This document shows positions 1 through 7,474 of a DNA stretch of 43,939 nucleotides, piece by piece (the stretch's first letter is position 1; every line of letters begins with the position of its first letter). The notes beneath the pieces are model-generated. The model had not been told where the DNA came from. It worked only from the letters and a program-made list of their open reading frames with translations, and searched no databases. Made by a program: the position numbers and the translations under genes. This DNA comes from Chitinophagaceae bacterium (GTDB lineage: Bacteria > Bacteroidota > Bacteroidia > Chitinophagales > Chitinophagaceae): contig JACMKU010000218.1 in NCBI GenBank assembly GCA_014379965.1, positions 1 through 43,939 on the forward strand, read 5' to 3'.

Positions 1-340
1 GATCAGCGGTCAATTAGCCCGCAGATTGTCACGATTGTTATGATTTACGCGGATAAATTGAAAACGGCGTAGAACAGGCTGGTATCATTATTCATCATAA
101 CGATCATGAGGATCAGCGGTCAATTAGCCCGCAGATTGTCATGATTGTTATGATTTACGCGGATAAATTGAAAACGGCGTAGAACAGACTGGTATCATTA
201 TTAATCATAACAATCATGAAGATCAGCGGTCAATTAGCCCGCAGATTGTCACGATTGTTATGATTTACGCGGATAAATTGAAAACGGCGTAGAACAGGCT
301 GGTATCATTATTAATCATAACGATCATGAAGATCAGCGGT
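1..340. repeat. 110-bp tandem repeat, three copies plus a fragment
   Basis: Units begin at 1, 111 and 221 with the word GATCAGCGGTCAA, and a truncated fourth begins at 331. The period is exactly 110 bp, with only a few substitutions between copies. Each unit has an internal inverted repeat: in the second copy ATGATTGTTATGATT (141-155) is perfectly complementary to the segment at about 204-218. Each unit could therefore form a long-looped hairpin. The array runs off the left edge, so its true length is unknown. It lies just upstream of the pectin cluster. No ORF and no spacer-like unique sequence is present, so it is not a CRISPR array. Confidence 0.9.
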
Positions 341-408
341 CAAATTTGCAAGGTGAGAAAGTATGTGCATGGTAATGCCGTCTAACTGGTTACCTAAAAC
401 TATTTACA

Positions 409-2334
409 ATGACACGATCGATGGTGTATTTCTGCTTATCGTTGTTCCTTTCGCCAACAATATTAAATGCCCAAAGACAACTCGAAGATTTGGATAGAGG
501 AGTGGTCGCTGTGCGCAATGCCGAGGGAAAAGTGTTTGTCAGTTGGCGACTGTTGGGTACCGAGGCGGACGACCTGGCCTTCAATCTTTATAGGACTGAG
601 GGTGAACTAAAGGCAGGAAGCAAGATTGGCAAATTGAATAGTAAGCCGATCACGAAAACCACCAGCTTTCTAGATGAGACGAGCGATAGTGCTTCAGCAT
701 ATTCCTATTTCGTGAAACGGGTCATCAAAGGAAAGGAAGAAACAGGTCGCAGCAGTTCTTTCCTGCTTAAATCAGGCAACGACTCATATTTTTCTATCGC
801 GCTAAAAACTCCCCAGGGTTATTCTCCAAATGATGGCAGCGTCGCCGACCTCGATGGCGATGGTCAGTACGAGGTCATACTGCATCAGACGGGTAGGGGA
901 AGGGATAATAGCCAGGCCGGTCCAACGGATCCACCGATATTCCAGGCATATAAAATGGATGGAACACTTCTCTGGACGATCAATCTCGGAAAAAACATTC
1001 GCGAAGGAGCACACTATACCCAGTTCATGGTCTATGACCTGGACGGAGATGGCAAGGCAGAGATCGCGATGAAGACCGCTGATGGTTCGATGGACTCGCG
1101 CGGGACTGTGATCGGCGATATTTCGAAGGATTGGAGAAACGAACGCGGCTATATACTGTCGGGCCCGGAATTTCTTACAGTGTTCGATGGCTTCACAGGC
1201 GCTGCGCTCGCGACAACAGAGTATATACCGCCTCGCTATCCCTCTGTCCTTACTCCAACTACGGAGCAATTGAAAGAAATGTGGGGAGATGGATACGGCA
1301 ACCGCATGGATCGATTCCTCGCGGGCATCGCCTATCTCGACGGAAAGACACCCAGCCTGATCATGACGCGTGGATATTATACGCGGTCGGTGCTGGCCGC
1401 ATGGAACTTCCGTAATGGAAAGCTGAATCACCTTTGGACATTCGATAGCGATGAGCCATCTACTAACAGGCCGTACCGTGGCCAGGGCAATCATAATCTG
1501 AGCATAGCAGATGTAGATAGTGACGGAAAGGATGAGATCGTGTTTGGCGCCATGACGATCGATGATAATGGAAAAGGATTATACTCCACGGGGTTGGGTC
1601 ATGGTGATGCGTTACACGTCTCCGACCTCGATCCTTCGCGCCCTGGATTGGAGGTATTCGATATACAGGAAAGATTTGATGATGCAGGGGCAAATTTTCG
1701 CGACGCGAAAACCGGCGAAGTGATTTGGAAGAAGCCGTCGATCAAAGCAGGTGCCGATGGCGAAGGGCCGGGTCGTGGCTTGGCACTCGATGTGGATCCC
1801 CGGTACCCAGGCTTTGAGTGCTGGGTAGCAGGAGCGGGTATAACTGGTATGTTTGATTGCAAAGGAAACAAGATATCAGAGACTACACCTGCTTGCAACA
1901 TGGGAATTCTCTGGGATGGTGATGTGTTAAGTGAAATTCTCAATGGAACAAACATAGATAAATGGGATTACCTCCAGGGTAAATCAAACAGGATGCTGGA
2001 TGCTTCTAAATTTGGTTGCAAAAGCAATAATGGCACTAAGGCTAATCCGGTGTTATCCGCGGATATCTGGGGCGATTGGCGCGAAGAGGTGATCTATGCA
2101 ACTCCGGATAATAAGGAACTCCGGATCTTCACTACCACTATTCCTACTGAGCATAAGTTTTATACCCTGATGCATGACCCGCAATACAGGTTAAGCATCG
2201 CATGGCAGAATGTGGCGTACAACCAACCGCCCCATACTAGTTTTTATATCGGCGAGGGAATGAAGGCGCCTCCGAAACCAGTGATCGTGTTGGTGAAAGC
2301 TCGACCCGCAAGTAATGCGGCGGTAGTCAAATGA
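409..2334 (+). CDS. Rhamnogalacturonan lyase, polysaccharide lyase family 11
   Basis: This 641-aa secreted enzyme is predicted to cleave the rhamnogalacturonan I backbone by beta-elimination, leaving unsaturated galacturonyl ends. Residues 1-22 form a signal peptide ending NAQ. The mature start (RQLEDLDRGVVAV) is typical of PL11. Calcium-binding loops of the family's beta-propeller are visible: DLDGDG near residue 147, DLDGDG near 210 and DVDSDG near 368. The length fits bacterial PL11 enzymes. It leads a plus-strand cluster with two acetylesterases and a GH105 hydrolase, all of which act on RG-I. No SusC/SusD pair or regulator is visible in the window. Endo versus exo mode cannot be told from sequence alone. 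Confidence 0.93.
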   Translation: MTRSMVYFCLSLFLSPTILNAQRQLEDLDRGVVAVRNAEGKVFVSWRLLGTEADDLAFNLYRTEGELKAGSKIGKLNSKPITKTTSFLDETSDSASAYSYFVKRVIKGKEETGRSSSFLLKSGNDSYFSIALKTPQGYSPNDGSVADLDGDGQYEVILHQTGRGRDNSQAGPTDPPIFQAYKMDGTLLWTINLGKNIREGAHYTQFMVYDLDGDGKAEIAMKTADGSMDSRGTVIGDISKDWRNERGYILSGPEFLTVFDGFTGAALATTEYIPPRYPSVLTPTTEQLKEMWGDGYGNRMDRFLAGIAYLDGKTPSLIMTRGYYTRSVLAAWNFRNGKLNHLWTFDSDEPSTNRPYRGQGNHNLSIADVDSDGKDEIVFGAMTIDDNGKGLYSTGLGHGDALHVSDLDPSRPGLEVFDIQERFDDAGANFRDAKTGEVIWKKPSIKAGADGEGPGRGLALDVDPRYPGFECWVAGAGITGMFDCKGNKISETTPACNMGILWDGDVLSEILNGTNIDKWDYLQGKSNRMLDASKFGCKSNNGTKANPVLSADIWGDWREEVIYATPDNKELRIFTTTIPTEHKFYTLMHDPQYRLSIAWQNVAYNQPPHTSFYIGEGMKAPPKPVIVLVKARPASNAAVVK

Positions 2335-2376
2335 ACTGTAACAATATTATTGATCGTGTAGGTAAACTGGAATACA

Positions 2377-3153
2377 GTGACATCAAGAGTTAAAGGAATA
2401 TTATTCATTGCGGGGTTGGCCACGCTATGCTTTGCCTTTGGCCTAATTCAGGAAAACCGGCCCACACTTTATATTATCGGCGATTCGACGGTACGAAACA
2501 GCAACAAAGAGCAATGGGGTTGGGGCACGATGATCGTCGACCTGTTCGATACCACCCGTCTTAAGGTTTCAAACCAGGCAATCGCAGGAAGGAGTTCCCG
2601 CAGTTTTACCAATGAAAGTCGATGGGAAAGGCTTCATGCTATGTTGAAGCCGGGAGACTTCGTGATGATGCAGTTTGGTCATAACGATGGAAGTCGACCC
2701 GATACCAGTGCCCGCAACCGAGGCACACTAAAAGGGACTGGGGAGGATACCGTGATATTGGAATTTGCCAATGGGAGAAAGGAAACGGTGCACACATATG
2801 GTTGGTACATACGGCAATTCGTTCGCGGTGCAAAAGCAAAGGGAGCCACTCCAATCGTATTATCGATGGTTCCAAGGAATATATGGAAGGATGGACGCGT
2901 CCCAAGGTCGACCAATGATTTCGGGAAGTGGGCCAAAGAAGTTGCGGACCAGGAGGGTGCATACTTCATCGATCTTAATGCCATCAGTGCGGATAAGTAC
3001 GACTTATGGGGTCCAGAAAAGGTAAAAGAACTTTTTTATGGCGACCACACACATACGAACAAGGCTGGCGCCACGGAGAATGCAGCATCAGTGCTGGAAG
3101 GAATACGTAGGATGCCTGCGATTGAGCTCAACAAATACGTTTTAGAAAAATAG
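2377..3153 (+). CDS. SGNH-fold rhamnogalacturonan acetylesterase (CE12-like), copy 1
   Basis: This 258-aa exported esterase is predicted to remove acetyl groups from galacturonate in rhamnogalacturonan. Block I is GDST with catalytic Ser37, block III is GHND at 101-104, and the catalytic Asp-x-x-His is D223-x-x-H226 in GDHTHT. The start is GTG at 2377; there is no ATG nearby that keeps the hydrophobic leader (KGILFIAGLATLCFAFGL). It lies 42 bp after the lyase gene and 6 bp before a second esterase of the same family, so the three are probably co-transcribed. The two esterases look like an old tandem duplication, since they share the GWG, GRSSR and HTYGWY motifs but differ at many other positions. 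Confidence 0.9.
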   Translation: MTSRVKGILFIAGLATLCFAFGLIQENRPTLYIIGDSTVRNSNKEQWGWGTMIVDLFDTTRLKVSNQAIAGRSSRSFTNESRWERLHAMLKPGDFVMMQFGHNDGSRPDTSARNRGTLKGTGEDTVILEFANGRKETVHTYGWYIRQFVRGAKAKGATPIVLSMVPRNIWKDGRVPRSTNDFGKWAKEVADQEGAYFIDLNAISADKYDLWGPEKVKELFYGDHTHTNKAGATENAASVLEGIRRMPAIELNKYVLEK

Positions 3154-3159
3154 AATTTT

Positions 3160-3963
3160 ATGAAACATAAATCTAAAAATATTGTCTTCGTCCGACATGC
3201 ATTGACATGTTGCGCTTTGATGGTGTTTGCTTCCTTTGTAGCTACGCAAAGAGAGAAGCCTATGTTTTATATCGTTGGAGACTCGACGGTGAGGAACGGT
3301 GATGGGTCTGGCCGCAATCAACAATGGGGTTGGGGTAGTTTTGTCGCAGATCATTTCGACACTTCGAAGATTGGTATACGCAACCTCGCATTAGGCGGAA
3401 GGAGCAGTCGTACCTTCATCACCGAAGGTCGATGGGATAAAATCCTAATGACAATGAAGAAAGGCGACTATGTGATCATGCAGTTCGGGCACAATGACAG
3501 CGGCCCACTTGATGATACAGCCCGTGCACGCGGCACGATGAGTGGCATTGGCGAAGAGTCGAAGGAAATATATAATCCAATAACGAAGAAGCAGGAGGTT
3601 GTACATACTTACGGCTGGTATATGAGAAGGTATATCCGCGAGGCACAGGCTAAGGGCGCGATCGCCATTGTGTGTTCTCCTATTCCGCGAAACAACTGGA
3701 AGGAAGGTCGAGTACAACGCTCGACTGATAGTTATACCAAGTGGGCTCAACAGGTAGCATCCGAAGAGAAAGCCTATTTTATCGATTTAAATGAACTGGT
3801 AGCTACGAAATACGAAACCCTCGGAGTGGACAAGGTAAAGCCATTCTTCCCCGCAGATCATACACATACTGATAGGGAAGGAGCTAAGCTGAACGCGGAG
3901 ATAGTTATTGCGGCGTTAAAAGAAATAAAGCCGGGGAAGTTGAAGAAATTTCTTCGGCAGTGA
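3160..3963 (+). CDS. SGNH-fold rhamnogalacturonan acetylesterase (CE12-like), copy 2
   Basis: This 267-aa paralogue of the preceding gene has all the family blocks: GDST with Ser42, GHND at 110-113, and D233-x-x-H236 in the motif ADHTHT. The N-terminal stretch (about residues 8-30) is hydrophobic and probably acts as a signal sequence or anchor. It starts 6 bp after the stop of copy 1, so the two are almost certainly co-transcribed. The pair may divide O2- and O3-acetyl positions or different oligomer sizes, but this is inference. Its TGA stop lies inside the first word of a GTGAGTAGTGA-type intergenic array. Confidence 0.9.
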   Translation: MKHKSKNIVFVRHALTCCALMVFASFVATQREKPMFYIVGDSTVRNGDGSGRNQQWGWGSFVADHFDTSKIGIRNLALGGRSSRTFITEGRWDKILMTMKKGDYVIMQFGHNDSGPLDDTARARGTMSGIGEESKEIYNPITKKQEVVHTYGWYMRRYIREAQAKGAIAIVCSPIPRNNWKEGRVQRSTDSYTKWAQQVASEEKAYFIDLNELVATKYETLGVDKVKPFFPADHTHTDREGAKLNAEIVIAALKEIKPGKLKKFLRQ

Positions 3964-4075
3964 GTGGTGAGTAGTGAGTAGTGAATGGCAGCCTGACTGA
4001 GCCAGTATTGGGTCTGTTTCGTTCGATTCCTGATTCCCGATTCCTGATTTCCAATTCCCGTTTACACAAATAATA
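3961..4075. repeat. Intergenic word array (GTGAGTAGTGA and GATTCCTGATTCCCG words)
   Basis: Straight after the esterase stop, short words repeat: GTGAGTGGTGAGTAGTGAG, then from about 4024 variants of GATTCCTGATTCCCG. The esterase stop codon is part of the first word. The same GTGAGTAGTGAA word recurs near 18100 and 24905. No gene is visible in the gap. Confidence 0.6.
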
Positions 4076-4084
4076 TTAGAGTTT

Positions 4085-5215
4085 ATGATAAGAACCCTTT
4101 TCCTCCTGCTAACGATCCTCATTGCCGTTGATTCCAATGCACAGAAGATACCATCAAAGAAAAAAATATTGAAGCCCCTTAGGTTGGCCAATCAATACTT
4201 CATGGACAAGTGGCCGGATGCGGGTAAGGCGATCTTCACTAATATAGAACGACCCAGTAATATCTGGACGAGAGCAGTTTATTACGAAGGATTGATGGCG
4301 TTGTATGCCGTAGACAAGCAGAAGGCATATTATGATTATGCCATACAATGGGGCGTGAAACACAAGTGGGGATTGCGTGGTAGCACGCGAACGAGGAATG
4401 CCGATAACCAATGTTGCGGACAGACCTACATCGATTTGTATGTCCACGACAATCAACAGCACCCGGAAAGAATAAAAGATATCAAAGAGTCGATCGATCT
4501 CATGAAAGCAACGGACAAAGTGGACGATTGGAATTGGATCGATGCTCTACAAATGGCGATGCCTGTCTTTGTAAAGCTGGGAAATGTATATAACGACACA
4601 AGTTATTATCGTAAGATGTATGAGTTGTATGCCTTCGCTAAGTACAAGCATGGGGGAAACGGACTTTATAATGCAGCCGACAGGTTGTGGTGGAGAGACA
4701 AGGATTTCGTTCCACCCTATAAGGAGCCGAATGGCGAGGATTGCTATTGGAGTCGTGGAAATGGATGGGTTGTTGCCGCACTCGCGAAGACCTTGGAGGC
4801 GTTGCCCAAAACAGATTCGCACTACGATGAATACCTGCAGGATTTCAAGGATATGCTGGCCGCCCTGGTCCCAATCCAGCGACCGGATGGGTATTGGAAT
4901 GTGAGCCTGCACGATCCTACGAATTTTGGCGGGAAGGAATTGTCAGGTACGGCGCTTTTTATCTACGGAATGTCCTGGGGGATTAATAACAATATCATCG
5001 AAAAAAAAACCTACCTACCTGTAATACTAAAGGCCTGGAATGCAATGGTGAAAGAGTGTGTTCATCCAGATGGGAAACTGGGTTATGTCCAGGGAACCGG
5101 CAAGGAACCAAAGGATGGGCAACCTGTGAGTTATAATAGTACTCCGGATTTCGAGGACTATGGCCTGGGGTGTTTCTTGTTGGCGGGGACGGAGTTATAT
5201 AAGATGAAAAAGTAA
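4085..5215 (+). CDS. GH105 unsaturated rhamnogalacturonyl hydrolase
   Basis: This 376-aa protein is predicted to hydrolyse the unsaturated galacturonyl residue left on RG-I oligosaccharides by the lyase, as YteR of Bacillus does. It has a signal peptide (residues 1-19, ending SNAQ) and then an alpha/alpha-barrel-type sequence. The motif DDWNWIDALQMA at 147-158 fits the conserved GH105/GH88 region, with Asp153 the likely general acid/base. Other family-like segments are RGNGWVVAAL and GTALFIYGMSWG. Length is typical. It is the last gene of the pectin cluster, 121 bp after the esterases, and is followed by an inverted word array. Together the four genes give lyase, deacetylation and terminal hydrolysis. 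Confidence 0.92.
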   Translation: MIRTLFLLLTILIAVDSNAQKIPSKKKILKPLRLANQYFMDKWPDAGKAIFTNIERPSNIWTRAVYYEGLMALYAVDKQKAYYDYAIQWGVKHKWGLRGSTRTRNADNQCCGQTYIDLYVHDNQQHPERIKDIKESIDLMKATDKVDDWNWIDALQMAMPVFVKLGNVYNDTSYYRKMYELYAFAKYKHGGNGLYNAADRLWWRDKDFVPPYKEPNGEDCYWSRGNGWVVAALAKTLEALPKTDSHYDEYLQDFKDMLAALVPIQRPDGYWNVSLHDPTNFGGKELSGTALFIYGMSWGINNNIIEKKTYLPVILKAWNAMVKECVHPDGKLGYVQGTGKEPKDGQPVSYNSTPDFEDYGLGCFLLAGTELYKMKK

Positions 5216-5216
5216 G

Positions 5217-5357
5217 CATAGTCCGAAAGTCGGGAAGACCGAAATAAGTCCGAAAGACAGGAAGTCCGGAAGTCCGAAAGACCTGTTCTAAACTTTAGAC
5301 ATTCTTCAAGGATTAGGACAGGTCTTTCGGACTTTCCGACTTCCGGACTTTCCCGAC
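5217..5357. repeat. Fold-back word array (GTCCGAAAGTC)
   Basis: Variants of GTCCGAAAGTCGG and GAAGTCCGGAAGTCCG run from 5219 to about 5285. After a spacer of about 35 nt the complementary form (CAGGTCTTTCGGACTTTCCG and onwards) runs to 5357. The arms can pair into a long imperfect hairpin just after the GH105 stop and before the tRNA promoter. A terminator or insulator role is possible. Confidence 0.8.
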
Positions 5358-5365
5358 TCTTTTTA

Positions 5366-5397
5366 TTTGGCCCAAAACCCTTCTCTCCTTATTTTTG
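5366..5397 (+). promoter_or_regulatory. Bacteroidota-type promoter of tRNA-Gln
   Basis: A TTTG box at 5366-5369 is followed after 20 nt by TATTTTTG at 5390-5397, matching the Bacteroidota -33/-7 pattern TTTG-N19/20-TAnnTTTG. The tRNA begins 32 nt further on, so transcription would start about 25 nt upstream of the mature 5' end. Confidence 0.6.
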
Positions 5398-5429
5398 CAC
5401 CCCAAAACCGAAAGGCGGCGGAAACGGAT

Positions 5430-5503
5430 TGACCCATGGTGTAATGGTAACACTACTGATTTTGGTTCAGTCATTTAAGGTTCGAATCCTTATGGGTCAA
5501 CCA
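5430..5503 (+). tRNA. tRNA-Gln (anticodon TTG)
   Basis: A full cloverleaf can be drawn. The acceptor stem TGACCCA (5430-5436) pairs with TGGGTCA (5493-5499). The D arm is GTGTAATGGTAACAC. The anticodon arm is ACTGA-TTTTGGT-TCAGT with TTG in the middle of the loop. The T arm is TAAGG-TTCGAAT-CCTTA. The discriminator is A5500 and CCA is encoded (5501-5503). Its 3' end is overlapped antisense by the tail of a decayed serine recombinase, which marks it as a probable integration site. Confidence 0.95.
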
Positions 5504-5902
5504 GCGAGGACAAATCGGCTTTTTTGCTGATTTGTCCTTTTTCATTTTCGATAAAACTCTCTCCCAGCTTATATCTTAGCTCAACGGCTTCGTTGAGCCG
5601 GGAGGTTTGATAACTCATTCCATCAAAAGTCAATTTTTGGGGTACATCGAGCCTATTATTTCCCTTTTTCGTTTTGTATCGGCTTATGCATACAGTATAT
5701 CTAGCCTTGTAAGGCCGTTTAAAGCCTTGTCCAGCAGGGCTGCGATACTTGTAGCGCCTTTATTTAAGTCTAAAATTCTACCATCTAAATAGGCTATTTT
5801 TCTCTCGGCTTCTGATTTGATTTCTTTGAAGTCTGCTCCATCAAGGTCGCCAGATAATAACAAATCCCTTGCTTTTGCAAGTCTGCTGTTTAATTGTTCT
5901 AA
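5490..5902 (-). pseudogene. Serine site-specific recombinase, C-terminal remnant
   Basis: Read on the minus strand, the frame gives LEQLNSRLAKARDLLLSGDL and then a DGADFKEIKSE segment. This strongly resembles the coiled C-terminal part of large serine recombinases common in Bacteroidota mobile elements. An in-frame TAA near 5687 and a one-base frameshift near 5636 break it; across the shift the family sequence continues (IIGSMYP, then KLTFDGMSYQTSRLNEAVEL). The catalytic N-terminal domain is absent. The last codons (SSLVDP, stop at 5490-5492) are antisense to the tRNA-Gln acceptor stem and part of its T arm. That placement fits an element that had integrated at the tRNA 3' end. The upstream junction with an ArsN2-like fragment is abrupt. 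Confidence 0.75.
5508..5543 (+). terminator. Rho-independent terminator after tRNA-Gln
   Basis: The stem GGACAAATCGGC (5508-5519) pairs with GCTGATTTGTCC (5526-5537) through a T6 loop with one G-T pair, and is followed by a T run. On the other strand the same bases lie within the tail of the recombinase remnant. Confidence 0.8.
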
Positions 5903-6170
5903 TTCTGTTTAGCCTATTCTATAAGTCTTTTGAATAGTTGGATACCTATACCACTATTTTTGAATTTATCAGCGACGGCAAACGAACGTAATAAACCATC
6001 TGCTTTATAATGTTCAATTCCAATACAACCAATAATTTGATTGCAATCATTGCCACGATAAAAGAAACATTGGAAGTTTGTACATCCTTATATGGAAGTT
6101 TATTTTCTTCAAGTAACCTTACTACTTCAGCAATATCTTTACTTCCGCCTTCTCAGTATTGAGCTCTCAT
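5903..6170 (-). pseudogene. ArsN2-like GNAT N-acetyltransferase, broken
   Basis: From an ATG at 6170 on the minus strand the frames read KDIAEVVRLLEENKLPYKDV, then after a frameshift QIIGCIGIEHYKADGLLRSF and FKNSGIGIQLFKRLIE. This is the pattern of arsenic-resistance GNAT proteins of the ArsN2 family: N-terminal helix, IIGCIGIE strand and acetyl-CoA loop. It is disabled by a stop shortly after the ATG, by the frameshift near 6070, and by a TAG after RLIE. It then fuses directly to the recombinase remnant near 5902. The C-terminal strand of the GNAT fold is missing. No other arsenic gene is visible, so it is probably a passenger of the decayed element. Confidence 0.65.
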
Positions 6171-6312
6171 TTCTAGACAATTTATTACAGGATTATTACC
6201 CAAAATGTTTACCCCAAAACACTATATGACAATGTGTAAACTTTAAAATTGTAAAGTAACTCTAACACATCATCTGCCCTCACTTCAAAAGCGCAATACC
6301 CTCTTATATTCT

Positions 6313-6765
6313 TTATTTAGTATTATTGTATACCAACTGTTTAATTTCACTTATCTGTATAACAGGCTGGATATTGGTATACTTTTTAAAATCGCTGACA
6401 ACTGCGTCTCTGTTTTGTGCTATCGCTTTATTATACTCAGCAACATCATTAATATAAAAATAACCTATAGCGACAAAAGGCACTTTATCGTTTGGCGTTC
6501 TGCCAGCTATGCCTTTATCAATTTCGTAAAATTTTAAATTTTTTCCTAAAAATCCAGCTACCATTGGCATGTGCTTTTTTTCATAATAGTCCATATCAAA
6601 GGTTTTATCTACCCCATTCGGATAAAGTATTGCTACCTTAAACATCCCAGTTTCTGGGGTGGGTGTATGATTCAATTTGCTGGTTTTACAACTTATTAAA
6701 CCTATATAGGCGAAAATTAGGGAGAAGAAACTAATTTTAGTCACCATGTAATAATGTTTTTTCAT
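6313..6765 (-). CDS. EthD-domain lipoprotein
   Basis: This is a 150-aa protein. The first 26 residues form a lipoprotein signal with a lipobox ending LISC, so it is probably anchored in the envelope. The rest matches the small EthD-type ferredoxin-like barrel: MFKVAILYPNG, MDYYEKKHMPMV with its conserved His, and VAIGYFYINDVAEYNKAI. Cytoplasmic EthD relatives accompany cytochrome P450 ether-degradation systems, but most are of unknown role, and an exported version has no assigned reaction. It is in the AT-rich island, 113 bp downstream of a VOC protein that is also exported. The domain call is good; the function is unknown. Confidence 0.8.
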   Translation of the reverse strand: MKKHYYMVTKISFFSLIFAYIGLISCKTSKLNHTPTPETGMFKVAILYPNGVDKTFDMDYYEKKHMPMVAGFLGKNLKFYEIDKGIAGRTPNDKVPFVAIGYFYINDVAEYNKAIAQNRDAVVSDFKKYTNIQPVIQISEIKQLVYNNTK

Positions 6766-6832
6766 TTGTGAGATAATATTTGTTTTAATTCCTGAAGTCT
6801 GTCTAATATTGGCACTAACTCATTTACTTGTG

Positions 6833-6859
6833 AAGCCTATTTCACTTTGGAATAGGCTT
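6833..6859. repeat. Perfect 9-bp hairpin downstream of the VOC gene
   Basis: AAGCCTATT (6833-6841) pairs with AATAGGCTT (6851-6859) across a 9-nt loop. It sits 20 bp beyond the VOC stop on the minus strand. There is no T run, so if it terminates transcription it is not a classical intrinsic terminator. Confidence 0.5.
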
Positions 6860-6878
6860 AGAATTGTAATAATTGAAG

Positions 6879-7343
6879 CTATGGTTGTGAGTACTTCACA
6901 ATATCTATTCCGACCCCATTTGGATCTTGTATTGCAAAGTGCCTGTCGCCCCAGGCTTCGTTACGGATGTCAATTTTAATCTTAATACCCTTAGCTTTAA
7001 TTTCAGTATAAAGTTTATCTACATCATCTACCTCTATCGTTATATACACACCTTGCCCTGTAAAAGGTTTTTGAAAAAGTGGCTGCTGACTCGGATGATT
7101 TGGAACCAGAAAGCTTATTTCTGCACTTTTAGATGGGGTGTGCATTAAAAGATAGAATTCATTTTCAAACGTAACCCCAAAGCCTAATACAGTAGTATAA
7201 AACGTTTTAGTTTCTGCCAGCTTATTTGTGACAATACCTGCATTTAATTTCATTTTTCCATTTATTTTAATTGATGAATCGGTTTGAGAGAAAGTATTTG
7301 TACAAAAAAACAATAGCACTATTGCTGTAATAATAGATTTCAT
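6879..7343 (-). CDS. Exported VOC (glyoxalase/dioxygenase superfamily) protein
   Basis: This 154-aa protein has a signal peptide (residues 1-19, ending TFSQ) followed by one VOC module of two beta-alpha-beta-beta-beta units. Visible family segments are NKLAETKTFYTTVLGF, VYITIEVDDVDKLYTEIKAKG and FAIQDPNGVGIDIVKY. VOC proteins include glyoxalases, fosfomycin/bleomycin resistance proteins and ring-cleavage dioxygenases. The residues here do not identify a substrate, and periplasmic export is unusual for a resistance protein. It lies between an EthD lipoprotein and an AlkD-like gene in the same direction, with a gap over 100 bp on each side, which suggests separate units. Confidence 0.85.
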   Translation of the reverse strand: MKSIITAIVLLFFCTNTFSQTDSSIKINGKMKLNAGIVTNKLAETKTFYTTVLGFGVTFENEFYLLMHTPSKSAEISFLVPNHPSQQPLFQKPFTGQGVYITIEVDDVDKLYTEIKAKGIKIKIDIRNEAWGDRHFAIQDPNGVGIDIVKYSQP

Positions 7344-7391
7344 TTTTGTATTTTGTTACAATAGAAAATTTGTATTTTGTTTACACAAATT

Positions 7392-7433
7392 GTCGTATAG
7401 AACGGACATAATTGTTTGTTCTATACCTACGAC
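7392..7433. repeat. Bulged inverted repeat in the VOC/AlkD-like gap
   Basis: GTCGTATAGAAC (7392-7403) pairs with GTTCTATACCTACGAC (7418-7433), with a few unpaired bases in the second arm. The core GTATAGAAC/GTTCTATAC is perfect. It lies about 40 bp past the AlkD-like stop on the minus strand and has no T run, so terminator, operator or recombination-site roles all remain open. Confidence 0.5.
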
Positions 7434-7474
7434 TGCTTTAATATCAATTTCTTTGATTTAGCTGCGATGCATTT

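Noticed and set aside
1..340. CRISPR array
   Set aside because: Whole 110-bp units are repeated without unique spacers, and no cas gene is present.
5607..5792. 61-aa plus-strand frame after tRNA-Gln
   Set aside because: It is the shadow of the recombinase remnant, which is convincing on the minus strand.
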